This document shows positions 22,927 through 33,000 of a stretch of 64,000 nt of DNA, in pieces. The stretch comes from Xylocopa sonorina (Eukaryota > Arthropoda > Insecta > Hymenoptera > Apidae). The notes beneath the pieces were generated by a model. That model was not told where the DNA came from, made no database searches, and saw only the letters and a list, made by a program, of their open reading frames with translations. Location of the stretch: the NCBI RefSeq assembly GCF_050948175.1, contig NW_027490221.1, positions 496,001-560,000 of the forward strand, given 5' to 3'. The position numbers and the translations under genes were made by a program. Every line of letters starts with the position of its first letter. Positions within the stretch are counted from its first letter, which is position 1.

Positions 22927-24225
22927 ATGGCGACACGGACGCCTACAAAAACGCGCCTTCAATCGTCTAGAGCCGCCGCCGCAGGTGTAGATGCGGATCG
23001 CGATAAAAGAGTAGCCCGAAATATAGAGTTTCAAGACGCGCTTGCCGACACCGTTCCACGAACTGCCGAGACCTGTGAAAGTAATAGACCCCCCGACAAT
23101 GCAGTGTCTCTAATGCAACAGATAGAACAGGTGCGCCGTGAATTTGAGGCCTTGCGTCATTCACAAACAGTTTCAAGGGCCGACACCGTACCATTAGATA
23201 TTCCACAATTTGACGCGTCGACGCCGCAGGACTCGAATATCGAATCCGGGAATCCACAACACGATGAACTGTCGCTAAAACAAGCCTTGGAGGCCGTTCC
23301 TCACTACGATGGGCAAAACATGCCTATTCTGCAATTCACGCGAGCGTGTAAGCGAGCTTACGAGCTGATTCCGGGCGGTTGCGAGCGTACTTTCACCCGT
23401 TTAATTAAAAGTAAATTGAAGGGACGCGCGTATTTGGCATTGGAGGACGAACCGTGCCAATCTATATTAGAGTTAACAGGTATTTTGCGAAGTTCTTTCG
23501 GTGCCGTCAGATCCGCGGATCACTACCGCGGAGAGTTAACCAACATTTATATGAAATCAGGAGAGCACATATTAGATTATATTAGCCGCGTAAAGGACCT
23601 GCGGACTGCAATCATAGATTGCGAGAGGTTAGATCCATACGCTTCCGGACGCGGTTCATCCAACGTAGACGAACTTACATTACGATGTTTTACAGACGGT
23701 TTAATTCCAGATCTTCGCGTTCAAATTCCTTTACACACGATCCAGTCGCACCAAGAAGCGTTTTCGCGAGCTAGAGGATTATACAAGAGGTACGAATTAG
23801 ATCGCGAACGCCTGACAAACCCTCGAACTCAGGTAGAAAACCGGATAAAACGAAACGAAATAATTTGTTCCGCATGCAATAATACAGGTCATTACGCTAG
23901 GGATTGCCGCGCCAGGTCAACTCCGTTACGACCAGAACCTAACGCGTACAATCCACTTACCCAGCGCGAAACACCTGTTCCCAGGGCCGCGTATAGCCAA
24001 CCGCGACCGTTAATTCCTCGCGAAAAATATTGTAGATATTGTCGAACGCCGGGACATGAGATTGAGGAATGCCGAAAGCGGCAATATTATAATAACATCC
24101 GGGCATCGGGAAACGGGAATGGCCTCCCTCCGCGCCGCGAGACAGGACGCGAGGCCACTCGCCAAGTTCGTTCTCTCGCGTCAAACTATCAAACCACGGA
24201 AATCGAAAATACAGAGCCGCAGTAA
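22927..24225 (+). CDS. gag: Gag polyprotein (432 aa), family I
   Basis: Structural protein that would form the virus-like particle and package element RNA in the cytoplasm. The start is chosen at ATG in CAGCCATGG, shared with the second element. After a disordered basic N-terminus (MATRTPTK) comes the capsid-like region, with LPILQFTRACKRAYELIPG near residue 136 and RGRAYLALEDE near 165. Two CCHC zinc knuckles follow, with C314, C317, H322, C327 and C369, C372, H377, C382, spaced CX2CX4HX4C, which bind RNA. The frame is intact over its whole length, unlike pol. pol lies in the -1 frame and its open frame overlaps the gag end, so Gag-Pol was presumably made by -1 frameshifting, although I see no classic slippery heptamer. 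Confidence 0.93.
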   Translation: MATRTPTKTRLQSSRAAAAGVDADRDKRVARNIEFQDALADTVPRTAETCESNRPPDNAVSLMQQIEQVRREFEALRHSQTVSRADTVPLDIPQFDASTPQDSNIESGNPQHDELSLKQALEAVPHYDGQNMPILQFTRACKRAYELIPGGCERTFTRLIKSKLKGRAYLALEDEPCQSILELTGILRSSFGAVRSADHYRGELTNIYMKSGEHILDYISRVKDLRTAIIDCERLDPYASGRGSSNVDELTLRCFTDGLIPDLRVQIPLHTIQSHQEAFSRARGLYKRYELDRERLTNPRTQVENRIKRNEIICSACNNTGHYARDCRARSTPLRPEPNAYNPLTQRETPVPRAAYSQPRPLIPREKYCRYCRTPGHEIEECRKRQYYNNIRASGNGNGLPPRRETGREATRQVRSLASNYQTTEIENTEPQ

Positions 24226-24296
24226 ATTTAACGGGTAAGACTAACACTCCCAGCGTCGTCTTAAAATCGGATACGTTACTTAAACCAACCGAATTT

Positions 24297-26474
24297 ATGA
24301 TAGATACCGGCGCTGAGATTAACATAATAAAACGTTTCGCACTATCTTCTTCCGCTCGAATCGATACCGACGAAGTAGTAGTAATTACGGGCGTGACAAA
24401 TGGCAAGACTACGACTATCGGTACAGTAAACTTAGTGTTATTTGACCGCGTAGTCCCATTCAATGTTGTAAGTGACGATTTCCCTCTCGGTCCAGATGGG
24501 ATCCTAGGATCTGGATTCTGTTCCGACGCGGAAATATCCTTTCCTAAATGCGAAATCAAGTGGCACGGAAAGACAGTTCCGTTCCGCCGCGAAATCGCTA
24601 GTTTCGAAACCAAAGCATCTTTGACCTCCGAGCAGGTCATTCCGCCGAAAACCAAACGCTCTAAAACTTTCAGTAAGGTCGATCCGCCAAATAAAATACA
24701 GGAGGGAAATCCGAAAACCTCCGGAAGGGTCAAACTACCTGCTCGCGATTTTTCTAAGACCGACGAAACGGTCACATTTCCGCCGCGTATGAATATCGGC
24801 GTCAAGGTCAGAGTAGTAAATTATGAAGTCTCCCAGGGAATAATTCCCCGATTAAATATCGGGCCGGGATTATTCTTTGGCAATGCGCTGGTTAAAGTCA
24901 ACGAAGGCACGGCGATTACTCGGGTAATAAACTCGACCGATCAAGCGGTTAAAATCGTTCTGCCCTCCATAAAACTCGAATCAGTGGCGATCAAGCCATC
25001 CAAGTCCGAGGAAGATAGCCATTCGTTATTTTCGATTTTTACCACTTCGAAGAAGTTCGAATCAAATCAAGTATCGCGTCCAAAAATCGGTAACGTTTCC
25101 GCCGCTTCGTCCGGCACAACCCAAAAGGGGAAATCGAGTCATTCCATTTCGCGTTCAAACATAGTTTCCAGGTACGAAACTCCTCTTAACACCGCAATAA
25201 AACCAACGTACGCTCAGGTAGCCAAAACAGCCGCTAAAGTCATGTTAACGCGAACATCTGTAACTACGCCGAAATCTCGTTTAGAAAATGTAATTAATAC
25301 GCTAAGATTGGATCACCTCAACGAAGAGGAAAAACAGCATGTAATAAACCTAGTAGATGAGACGCAAGATTTGTTTTACATAGAAGGTGATACTTTAGGC
25401 CACACTACCGCAGCTACGCACAAAATACCCACGGTCGACAACCGACCAATTAACGTCAAGCAGTATAGATTTCCGCCCGTACATAAAGAGGAGATTCGGG
25501 ACCAGATTAATAAACTTCTTCAAAATGGTATTATCCGCGATTCAAAGTCTCCGTACAACTCGCCGTTGTGGGTAGTTCCCAAAAAGGCCGATTCTCAAGG
25601 GAAAAAGCGCTGGCGTGTAGTGATCGATTATCGTGCACTAAACGAGAAGTCGATCGCCGACGCCTATCCCTTGCCGTGTATTACGGAGATTTTGGATCAG
25701 TTGGGCAGTGCTAAGTACTTTAGCACAATCGACTTGGCCAGCGGTTTCCATCAAATCCCGATGGAAGCCGCTGACGCACATAAAACGGCATTCTCCACAC
25801 CGCATGGCCATTACGAATTCACGAGAATGCCGTTCGGCCTTAAGAATGCGCCTGCCACATTTCAGAGGCTAATGGATAACGTGCTCGCGGGGCTACAGGG
25901 TAACGAGCTCTTTGTTTATTTGGACGATATCGTCCTCTACGCTAGCTCCCTTCAAGAGCACGCAGTCAAGTACGAAAGATTAACGCGTAAACTAAGAGAG
26001 GCCAATCTGGTCCTCCAACCCGATAAGTGCGAGTTTTTGAGGCGCGAAGTGAGTTACCTCGGGCACGTAATCAGTGAGAGTGGCGTGAAACCGGACCCGG
26101 CAAAGATAAGCGCGGTTCGAGATTTTCCCCGACCAACTAATCCGAAACAAATAAAACAATTCTTAGGCCTTGCCGGATACTATCGGCGATTCATATCAAA
26201 TTTCTCCAACGTCGCTAAACCTCTCACGAACTTATTAAAGAAGGACACTACTTTTGTATGGCGTAATGAGCAGGAGAATGCTTTTGTTAAGTTACGCGAC
26301 GCGCTATGCGAGGCGCCAATCCTGCAGTATCCGAACTTTAATTTACCGTTCGTAATTACCACGGATGCATCGGCAGACGCGATAGGCGGTGTGTTAAGCC
26401 AAGGGCCGATTGGCCGTGATCTACCGATTGTATATACTTCGCGACTCCTGAATTTGGCCGAAAGAAACTATTAA
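24297..26474 (+). CDS. pol: Pol part 1: protease, reverse transcriptase, start of RNase H (truncated by nonsense codon)
   Basis: The N-terminal two thirds of pol, 725 codons from the first ATG. The same frame is open upstream into gag, so this ATG is not the natural start. The aspartic protease motif DTGA is at residues 3-6. Reverse transcriptase has its first catalytic Asp at D479 (TIDLASGFHQ), FTRMPFGLKNAPATFQ, and the YLDD box at 541-544, all intact. RNase H begins with TDAS (D690). The frame ends at TAA (26472-26474), straight after LLNLAERNY, where the homology clearly continues in the same frame. This is therefore a nonsense mutation, not a natural end. The product would lack most of RNase H and all of integrase. 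Confidence 0.93.
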   Translation: MIDTGAEINIIKRFALSSSARIDTDEVVVITGVTNGKTTTIGTVNLVLFDRVVPFNVVSDDFPLGPDGILGSGFCSDAEISFPKCEIKWHGKTVPFRREIASFETKASLTSEQVIPPKTKRSKTFSKVDPPNKIQEGNPKTSGRVKLPARDFSKTDETVTFPPRMNIGVKVRVVNYEVSQGIIPRLNIGPGLFFGNALVKVNEGTAITRVINSTDQAVKIVLPSIKLESVAIKPSKSEEDSHSLFSIFTTSKKFESNQVSRPKIGNVSAASSGTTQKGKSSHSISRSNIVSRYETPLNTAIKPTYAQVAKTAAKVMLTRTSVTTPKSRLENVINTLRLDHLNEEEKQHVINLVDETQDLFYIEGDTLGHTTAATHKIPTVDNRPINVKQYRFPPVHKEEIRDQINKLLQNGIIRDSKSPYNSPLWVVPKKADSQGKKRWRVVIDYRALNEKSIADAYPLPCITEILDQLGSAKYFSTIDLASGFHQIPMEAADAHKTAFSTPHGHYEFTRMPFGLKNAPATFQRLMDNVLAGLQGNELFVYLDDIVLYASSLQEHAVKYERLTRKLREANLVLQPDKCEFLRREVSYLGHVISESGVKPDPAKISAVRDFPRPTNPKQIKQFLGLAGYYRRFISNFSNVAKPLTNLLKKDTTFVWRNEQENAFVKLRDALCEAPILQYPNFNLPFVITTDASADAIGGVLSQGPIGRDLPIVYTSRLLNLAERNY

Positions 26475-27065
26475 ACGATTGAAAAGGAGTGTTTAGCCAT
26501 AATCTACGCAGTCCATCATTTCCGACCATACATATACGGCAAACAATTTAAGCTAGTCACCGACCATCGTCCACTGGTGTGGATGAATTCCGTAAAGGAT
26601 CCATCCAGCCGTCTTGTGCGGTGGAGGCTGAAGCTTGCCGAGTACGACTATGAGATGATTTATAAAGCCGGGAAAACGAATTCAAACGCCGACGCGCTCT
26701 CACGAAATCCAGTAAGAGTATTTCCACTCACGAAATCATCTTCTGACGAAAACATTTTCGATCCAATTCCGAAATCCTCCCAGCGGAGAGAGCCCCAAGC
26801 TCCACCCGCACCACCACCGTCACCTAGCTCCGATGACAACCTACCACCATTACCGACCGATATCTACGTACCGGCAGAGGGTGAACACGTACGATACGAA
26901 CCATTATTCAAATTCTCAAGAGACACTATAGCTACCAGACGCGATAACATTGTCATTTTTATTACACAATCGGGAAACCCATACGATGCAGGCGCGAAGG
27001 AAATTCAAAAATGCGGAAAATTTTTTTCAATAGGAAAGACGTTCATCTCACGAAAGCTAGAGTAA
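26475..27065 (+). pseudogene. Pol part 2: remainder of RNase H and linker, same frame after the nonsense codon
   Basis: Directly downstream of the TAA the same frame continues with RNase H sequence: TIEKECLAI with the conserved Glu, and TDHRPLVWM with a conserved Asp, then LVRWRLKLAEYDYEMIYKAG and NADALSR, typical of the end of Ty3/gypsy RNase H. A Pro/Ser-rich linker follows. The frame then ends at 27063-27065. Integrase is in another frame, and the shift lies near the A4/T7 run at 27017-27027, so a base change in a homopolymer is the likely cause. Confidence 0.85.
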
Positions 27066-28438
27066 CGAAAATCGAGCTACAACTAAGTACATTCAGCATC
27101 GCGCAGACGTCACTAGACTCCTTGCTGTGGTCGCAAATTAAGAGAATTCTAGATGATTTGTTTTATGAAATTCAGGTTCAAATAACGGTTTGCCAGGGAC
27201 TAATCCATATACCACCGGAAGAACATAGATTAAAAATAATACAGCAGAATCACGACACGCCAGTAGGGGGACATAAGGGCGTAAATAAAACTTATTCGCG
27301 CATCCGAGAAAAGTATTTTTGGCCCAACATGAAAAACCAGATACAGGATTATATTAGTAAATGTAGGAGCTGCCAATTGGAAAAATTAGTTCGTGTAAAA
27401 ACGAAACAACCTCTAACTTTGACAGACACACCGGGTTCCGCATTTGATAAGATTTCGATGGACGTTATGGGTCCACTTCCTACAACTCCTGACGGCTACA
27501 AAAACATACTTACCATCCAGGACCTGTTAACGAAATACTCAGTCGCGATACCATTAAAGCAAACTTCGGCAGTAGATATTGCAGACGCACTTATAACCGG
27601 GTTCATTTGCAAATTTGGTTGCCCAAAAGGGATCTTAACAGATCAGGGATCCAACTTTATCAATAGCCTCATCAAGGCCATCGCGATTAAATTCAGGATA
27701 AAGCAATTCAAGTCTACAGCCTTCCACCCACAGACAAATGGTTCGGTGGAACGATCCCACCATGTTTTAGCGGAATACCTCAAACATTTCATACACACCA
27801 GTGGCGATTGGGAACGATGGCTACCTTACGCAATGCTATCTTATAATACGAGTGTCCATGAGGGCACATTATACACACCGCACGATCTCGTTTTCGGTCG
27901 AATTGCGAGAGTACCACCCGACACACCATTCCAAGACAATACAGAGAATGAGACTTATTCGGACTATCTCATTAATTTAAACGAGAAAATTTCGAAATCA
28001 CAAGCGATCGCCAGGGAGAATCTTGATAATGCCAAACGTCGTGCGAAACACTATTACGATAGAAAGCTTAACATTCAGAAGTTCAAAGCCAGCCAATGGG
28101 TCTTTTTGCTAAGGGAGCCCAATAAACATAAATTTTATTACCAATACGCGGGCCCCTATAGAATAATCGAAGTTCTGAATGATAATAACGTTAAGTTAGC
28201 TATTAAGGGACGACATAAAATAGTGCATACCAATAAGATTAAGTTATATAAAAGAATGAGTGGACTGAAACAGATAGAGACTGAAAATGTGATAGCCAAA
28301 GGTGAGAAGTGTTCTCAAAGCTCTACGAGCAGTGAAAGTGCCAGTGAACCCAGTACCAGCGAACGCTACGGAAATGGTCACTCAAGAGATGCAAAGCGAG
28401 CCCGCCACAGCTTATCCGGCAGGGATTCGCCAGTATGA
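27011..28438 (+). CDS. Pol part 3: integrase
   Basis: Integrase inserts the cDNA into chromosomal DNA. The zinc-binding HHCC module is H81, H88, C118, C121. The catalytic core has D151, D211 and E247, a D,D35E spacing, all intact. A GPY module starts at residue 381 (AGPYRIIEV), followed by GRHKIVHTNK. The ATG at 27011 is only the first one in frame; the real protein would be released from Gag-Pol. The C-terminus is Ser-rich and stops at TGA 28436-28438. After that codon the same frame stays open to 28858, through the polypurine tract and into the LTR, so this stop may itself be a mutation. Confidence 0.93.
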   Translation: MRKIFFNRKDVHLTKARVTKIELQLSTFSIAQTSLDSLLWSQIKRILDDLFYEIQVQITVCQGLIHIPPEEHRLKIIQQNHDTPVGGHKGVNKTYSRIREKYFWPNMKNQIQDYISKCRSCQLEKLVRVKTKQPLTLTDTPGSAFDKISMDVMGPLPTTPDGYKNILTIQDLLTKYSVAIPLKQTSAVDIADALITGFICKFGCPKGILTDQGSNFINSLIKAIAIKFRIKQFKSTAFHPQTNGSVERSHHVLAEYLKHFIHTSGDWERWLPYAMLSYNTSVHEGTLYTPHDLVFGRIARVPPDTPFQDNTENETYSDYLINLNEKISKSQAIARENLDNAKRRAKHYYDRKLNIQKFKASQWVFLLREPNKHKFYYQYAGPYRIIEVLNDNNVKLAIKGRHKIVHTNKIKLYKRMSGLKQIETENVIAKGEKCSQSSTSSESASEPSTSERYGNGHSRDAKRARHSLSGRDSPV

Positions 28439-28858
28439 CAACAGCCAACCGGCAGGACAACAGGTGTGCAGCCACCCACTAATTCGCAGATTCCAGACAG
28501 GAGATCTTGGCATGGCCAAGATTCCTTTCGTATGGGGGGAGGTGTAACGTCTCGCGTACTGCCTTCCATCCCCCAGCGCCTCCCACAGCATCCGGCAGCG
28601 ACGTACTCACCGTCAGCTGCACCTAAGCACACGGGACGAGCGCCACCACAACCAAACATACACCACGTCCGCCGAGCCAAGGCTGCTATCAAGGTACGAA
28701 GACCTAGGAGTTCGACCGATCGACCGTGTGACAACGTGCAGCATTTCCAAAGCCAGGAAAGATGCAGCATCCAACCAGACGACTGGACCACTGGGCACAG
28801 CAGCGAATCACCTACACCATTACAGCGTTATTCCTATTTCCAAAGTATATATTCGTAA
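28439..28858 (+). pseudogene. Open pol frame continuing across the polypurine tract into U3
   Basis: In register with integrase and beginning directly after the TGA, 139 codons are open. They read through GGGVTSRVLP at the LTR border, then a Pro/Arg/His/Ser-rich sequence, and stop after QSIYS at the TATA-like site. The family II element has the equivalent extension without any stop (38493-40220). Its LTR part begins GEGVTSGVPPA, so the border peptide is conserved. I infer that the ancestral pol had a C-terminal tail encoded by U3. Confidence 0.5.
28534..28542 (+). other. Polypurine tract
   Basis: GGGGGGAGG directly precedes the 3' LTR and would prime plus-strand DNA synthesis. The family II element has AAGGGGGAAGG at the same place. 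Confidence 0.85.
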
Positions 28859-30088
28859 ATCGTACTCTAGATCTAAGTACTCGACACATACATTGTACAT
28901 ACGCAGACAACACACACATAGCTTCTAAGATCAACGTAAATATCTATAATTATAAGTTGCGATACGCTCGAGCGGGCGTCCGACGCGCGCGGCTCACGCG
29001 TAACGCGAGCCGCGCCACACTCCGACCGGCCGCCCCACTGCGCCACGCGACCTAAGGAGGTCGCGGACCCGCGATCGGAGAGTCAGTCTTCTCCGAGCCT
29101 CGTTCCAAGCTTTCTTCATTAGACAGCTCTAATGCCTACGGGCTATTATCCACCTTAGTCAGAGGTGTTCGTAATTCTATTCTAAATTCAAGTTCAATTC
29201 CAATCATCGAGTCTAGTTCTAATTCCAATTCTAAACAATTAAGTCTAATTTTAACTTAGTCTTAGGGAAAGTACAGTGTAAGCTTAGGATTAACTTAGAA
29301 TATACTTTGATTTTACCTCCTAACTACTAGTTCAGTTATTGATAATTTCCATTAACTTCATTCTTATCCTGCGAGTTCTTCCACGAGCCAACGCGTGGAT
29401 ATTTTACATTCAATCCAATCGATAGTCGATCATTGATAATCAGCTGGTTAGAGCGGACCGCCGCTTAGCTTCGCTGACCCATACGTGAGACTGCGTGCAG
29501 ATAACGCCGACATTTCACTCTCTGGACCGACAGGCTAGAGCGGACCGCCGCTTACCCGAGTCGTATCTAGTCTGCTGAAATTAGACGCGAATGTGCAGTA
29601 ATTCGAAGCGAAAGGCTCGACGTGCTGGAAGGAAGAACTTCCTACGCCGTCTCGTACGTGAATATGTGGGGCACCAAAGCCTTACGGTCGATCAGTGCAT
29701 CCGCCACCGTCCTCGCTTCTTGGGTTTGCTTTTGTCAACGTTCCACGCCGACAACATTATCCGATCCAGAGAAGCCGAACATTGCTGAATCCCCGCAACG
29801 CTGGGCGCTCATCCCTTTGGCCATTCAGCCTCGCAGTCCTTACGCAGCATCGATACCAGACTACGATCCACGGAAGCAGAGATATCTCTAGAAAGAATAT
29901 TGATTTGTTTGCTATCAAGACGGCAAAGGTAGGATTTTTCCACATTTACAGCGTTAGCGTGTTCCTAAAAGCGTTCGTTGTCCCACGGAAAGAACCCGCA
30001 TTAGTCGCAATTAAGCGAGCCGTATCGGCGAATTGGCTGCGTGTCGTCTCCGAGTAAAGCGGAAATTTTCCACCCTCGTGATGTGACA
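28543..30088 (+). repeat. 3' LTR of family I element (1546 bp)
   Basis: Homologous to 21276-22853. It lacks about 50 bp near 29040, in the GC-rich region, and has about 20 bp extra near 29720, plus scattered substitutions. The basic ORF (29591) is frameshifted here after LVREYVG. The donor-like site is at 29928. It ends GATGTGACA against the satellite, which starts ATAGAAGCC. Confidence 0.95.
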
Positions 30089-30092
30089 ATAG
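30089..30092. repeat. Other half of the displaced ATAG target-site duplication
   Basis: ATAG directly after the 3' LTR. It pairs with CTAT at 18634-18637 on the opposite strand, and not with the left flank of its own element. Confidence 0.65.
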
Positions 30093-33000
30093 AAGCCATG
30101 AAGTTCTAATGCTTGTTAAGACGCGATATCGCATCTCACACCTACGTTTCACGATAAGATATAATATTCATTGCGAAGTGTCATGTATACCTTGTATTCA
30201 CTTGAAAAGAATGTAAATGCGTCACTTCCATGCTAGGAAATAGCGTTTGCAGATGTCTACGTATCGTAGCAATAGAGTTCTAATGCTTCTTAAAACGCGA
30301 TATCGCATCTCATTTCTATGTTTCATGATAAGATATGATATTCATTGTGAGCGATATGTACACATCGTATTCACCTCAAAGAATGTAAATGCGACACTTC
30401 CTGGCTAGGAAATAGCGTTTCCAGATGTCTACGTATCGAGCAATAGAGTTCTAATGCTTCTTAAAACGGGATATCGCATCCCATTTCTATGTTCCACGAT
30501 AAGGTATAATATTCATTGCGAAGTGTCATGTATACCTCGTACTCACCTCAAAAGAATGTAACTGCGACACTTCCTTGCTAGGAAGTAAAGTCTCCAGATG
30601 TCTATGTATCGAAGCAGTATAGTTCTAATGCTTTTTCAAACGGGATATCGCATCTCATTTCTATGTTTCATGATGAGATATAATATTCATTGCGAAGTGT
30701 TATGCAGAGCTTGCATACACTTCAAATGAATGTAACTGCGACACTTTCTTGCTAGGAAGTAGCGTTTCCAGATGTCTACGTATCGAAGCAACAGAGTACT
30801 AATGCTTCTTAAACGGGATATCGCATCTCATTTCTATGTTTCATGATAAGATATAATATCCACTGCGAAGTGTTATGTATACCTCGCATACACTTCAAAT
30901 AAATGTAAATGCGACACTTCCTTCCTAGGAAATAGCGTTTGCAGATGTCTACGTATCGTAGCAATAAATTTCTAACGCTTCTTAAAGCTCGATATCGCAT
31001 CTCATTTCTATGATTCGTGATAAGATATAATATTCATTGCGAAGTGTTATGTACGCCTCGTATTCACTTCAGGTGAATGTAACTGCGACACTTCCTTGCT
31101 TGGAAGTAGCGTTTCCAGATGTCTACGTAACGGAGCAATAGCGTTCTAATGCTTCTTAGAGCGCGATATCGCATCTCATTTCTACGTTTCATGATAAGGT
31201 ATAATATTCATTGCGAAGTGTCATGTATACCTCGTGTTCACTTCAAAGGAGTGATAATGCGACACTTCCTTGCTAGGAAGTAGCGTTTGCAAATGTCTAC
31301 GTATCGAAGCAATATAGTTCTAATGCTTTTTCAAACGAGATATCGCATCTCATTTCTATGTTTCATGATGAGATATAATATTCATTGCGATGTGTCATGT
31401 ATAGATCGCATACACATCAAACGAAAGTAAAAGCGTCACTTCCTTGCTAGGAAATAGCGGTTGCAGATGTCTACGTATCGAAGCAATAGATTTCTAATGC
31501 TTCTTAAAACGCGATATCTCACTGCATTTTTATGTTTCGTGATTAGATATATTACTCATTGCGAAGTGTCATGTATACCTCGTATTCACTTCAAATGAAT
31601 GCAAATGCGACACTTCCTTGCTAGATAATAGTGTTTCCAGATATCAACGTACCGTAGCTATAGAGTTCTAAAGCTTCTTAAAACAAGATATCGCATCTCT
31701 TTTCTATGTTTCATGATAAAATATAGTATTCATTGCGAAGTGTCATGCATACCTCGTAATCACTTCAAAAGAATGTAAACGCGACACTTCCTTGCTAGGA
31801 AATGTCGTTTGCAGATGTCTACGTATCGTAGCAATAGAATTCTAATGCTTCTTAAATCGCGATATAGCTCCTAATTTCTATGTTTCATGATAAGATATAA
31901 TATTCATTGCGAAGTGTCATGTATACCTCGTATTCACTTAAAAAGAATGTAAACGCGACACTTCCTTGCTATTAAATAGCGTTTGCAGATGTCTACGTAT
32001 CGAAGCAATAGATTTCTAATGCTTCTTAAAACGCGATGTCGCATCTCATTTCTATGTTTCATAATGAGATATAATATTCATTGCGAAGTGCCATGTATAC
32101 CTCGTATTCACTTCAAAAGAATGTAAATGCGACACTTCCTTGCTTGGAAATAGCGTTTGCAGATGTTTACGTATCGTAGAAATAGAGATCTAATGCTTCT
32201 TGAAACGCGATATTGCAAATCATATCTATGTTTCACAATAAGATATAATATTCAATTCGAAGAGTCATGTATACCTCGTATTCACTTAAAAAGTATGTAA
32301 ATGCGACACTTCCATATTCCTAGGGAATAGCGTTTGCTGATGTCTACGTATCGAAGCAATAGAATTCTAATGCTTCTTAAATCGTCATATCGCATCTCAT
32401 TTCTATGTTTCATGATAAGATATAATAATCATTGCGAAGTGTCATGTACAACTCGTATTCCTTTCAAAAGAATGTAAATGCGACACTTCCTTGCCAGGAA
32501 GTAGCGTTTGCAGATATCTACGTATCGAAGCAACAGAGTTCTAAAGCTTGCTAATTCGCGATATCGCCTCTCATATCTACGTTTGATGATAAGATATAAT
32601 ATTCACTGTGCAGTGTTATGTATATCTCGTCTATACTTCAAATGGATGTAAATGCGACACTTCCTTGCTGGGAAATAGCGTTTGCAGATGTCTACGTATC
32701 GAAGCAATAGAGTTCTAATGCTTCTTAAATCGCCATATTACATCTCATTTCTATGTTTCATGATAAGATATAATATTCATTGTGGAGTGTTATGTATACC
32801 TCGTATTCACTTCAAAAGAATGTAAATGCGACTGTTCCTTGCTAGGAAATAGCGTTTCCAGATGTCTACGTATCGAAACAATAGAGTTCCAATGCTTCTT
32901 AAAACATGATGTCGCATATCATTTCTATGTTTCGTGATAAGATATAATATTCATTGTGAAATGTCACGTATACCTCGTATTCACTTCAAAAGAAAGTAAA

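Larger units (their letters stand above)
21276..30088 (+). mobile_element. Complete Ty3/gypsy LTR retrotransposon, family I (degenerate)
   Basis: An 8.8-kb element in the order 5' LTR, primer-binding site, gag, protease, reverse transcriptase, RNase H, integrase, polypurine tract, 3' LTR. Integrase follows reverse transcriptase and the integrase has a GPY module, which is the Ty3/gypsy arrangement. There is no envelope gene. gag is open, but pol has an in-frame TAA in RNase H, a frame change near 27020 and a TGA at 28436. The two LTRs differ by several indels as well as substitutions, so the copy is not fresh. Local flanks do not match each other (CCTAG left, ATAGA right). Confidence 0.95.

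Noticed and set aside
23957..24805. 282-codon open frame on the minus strand across the gag-pol border
   Set aside because: It is the mirror of conserved gag and pol coding sequence, with no recognisable domain of its own; the same holds for the other minus-strand frames within the two elements.
28440..28542. Envelope gene after pol
   Set aside because: Only about 100 bp lies between the integrase stop and the LTR, and the open frame crossing it shows no signal peptide, furin site or membrane segment. The second element likewise has none.
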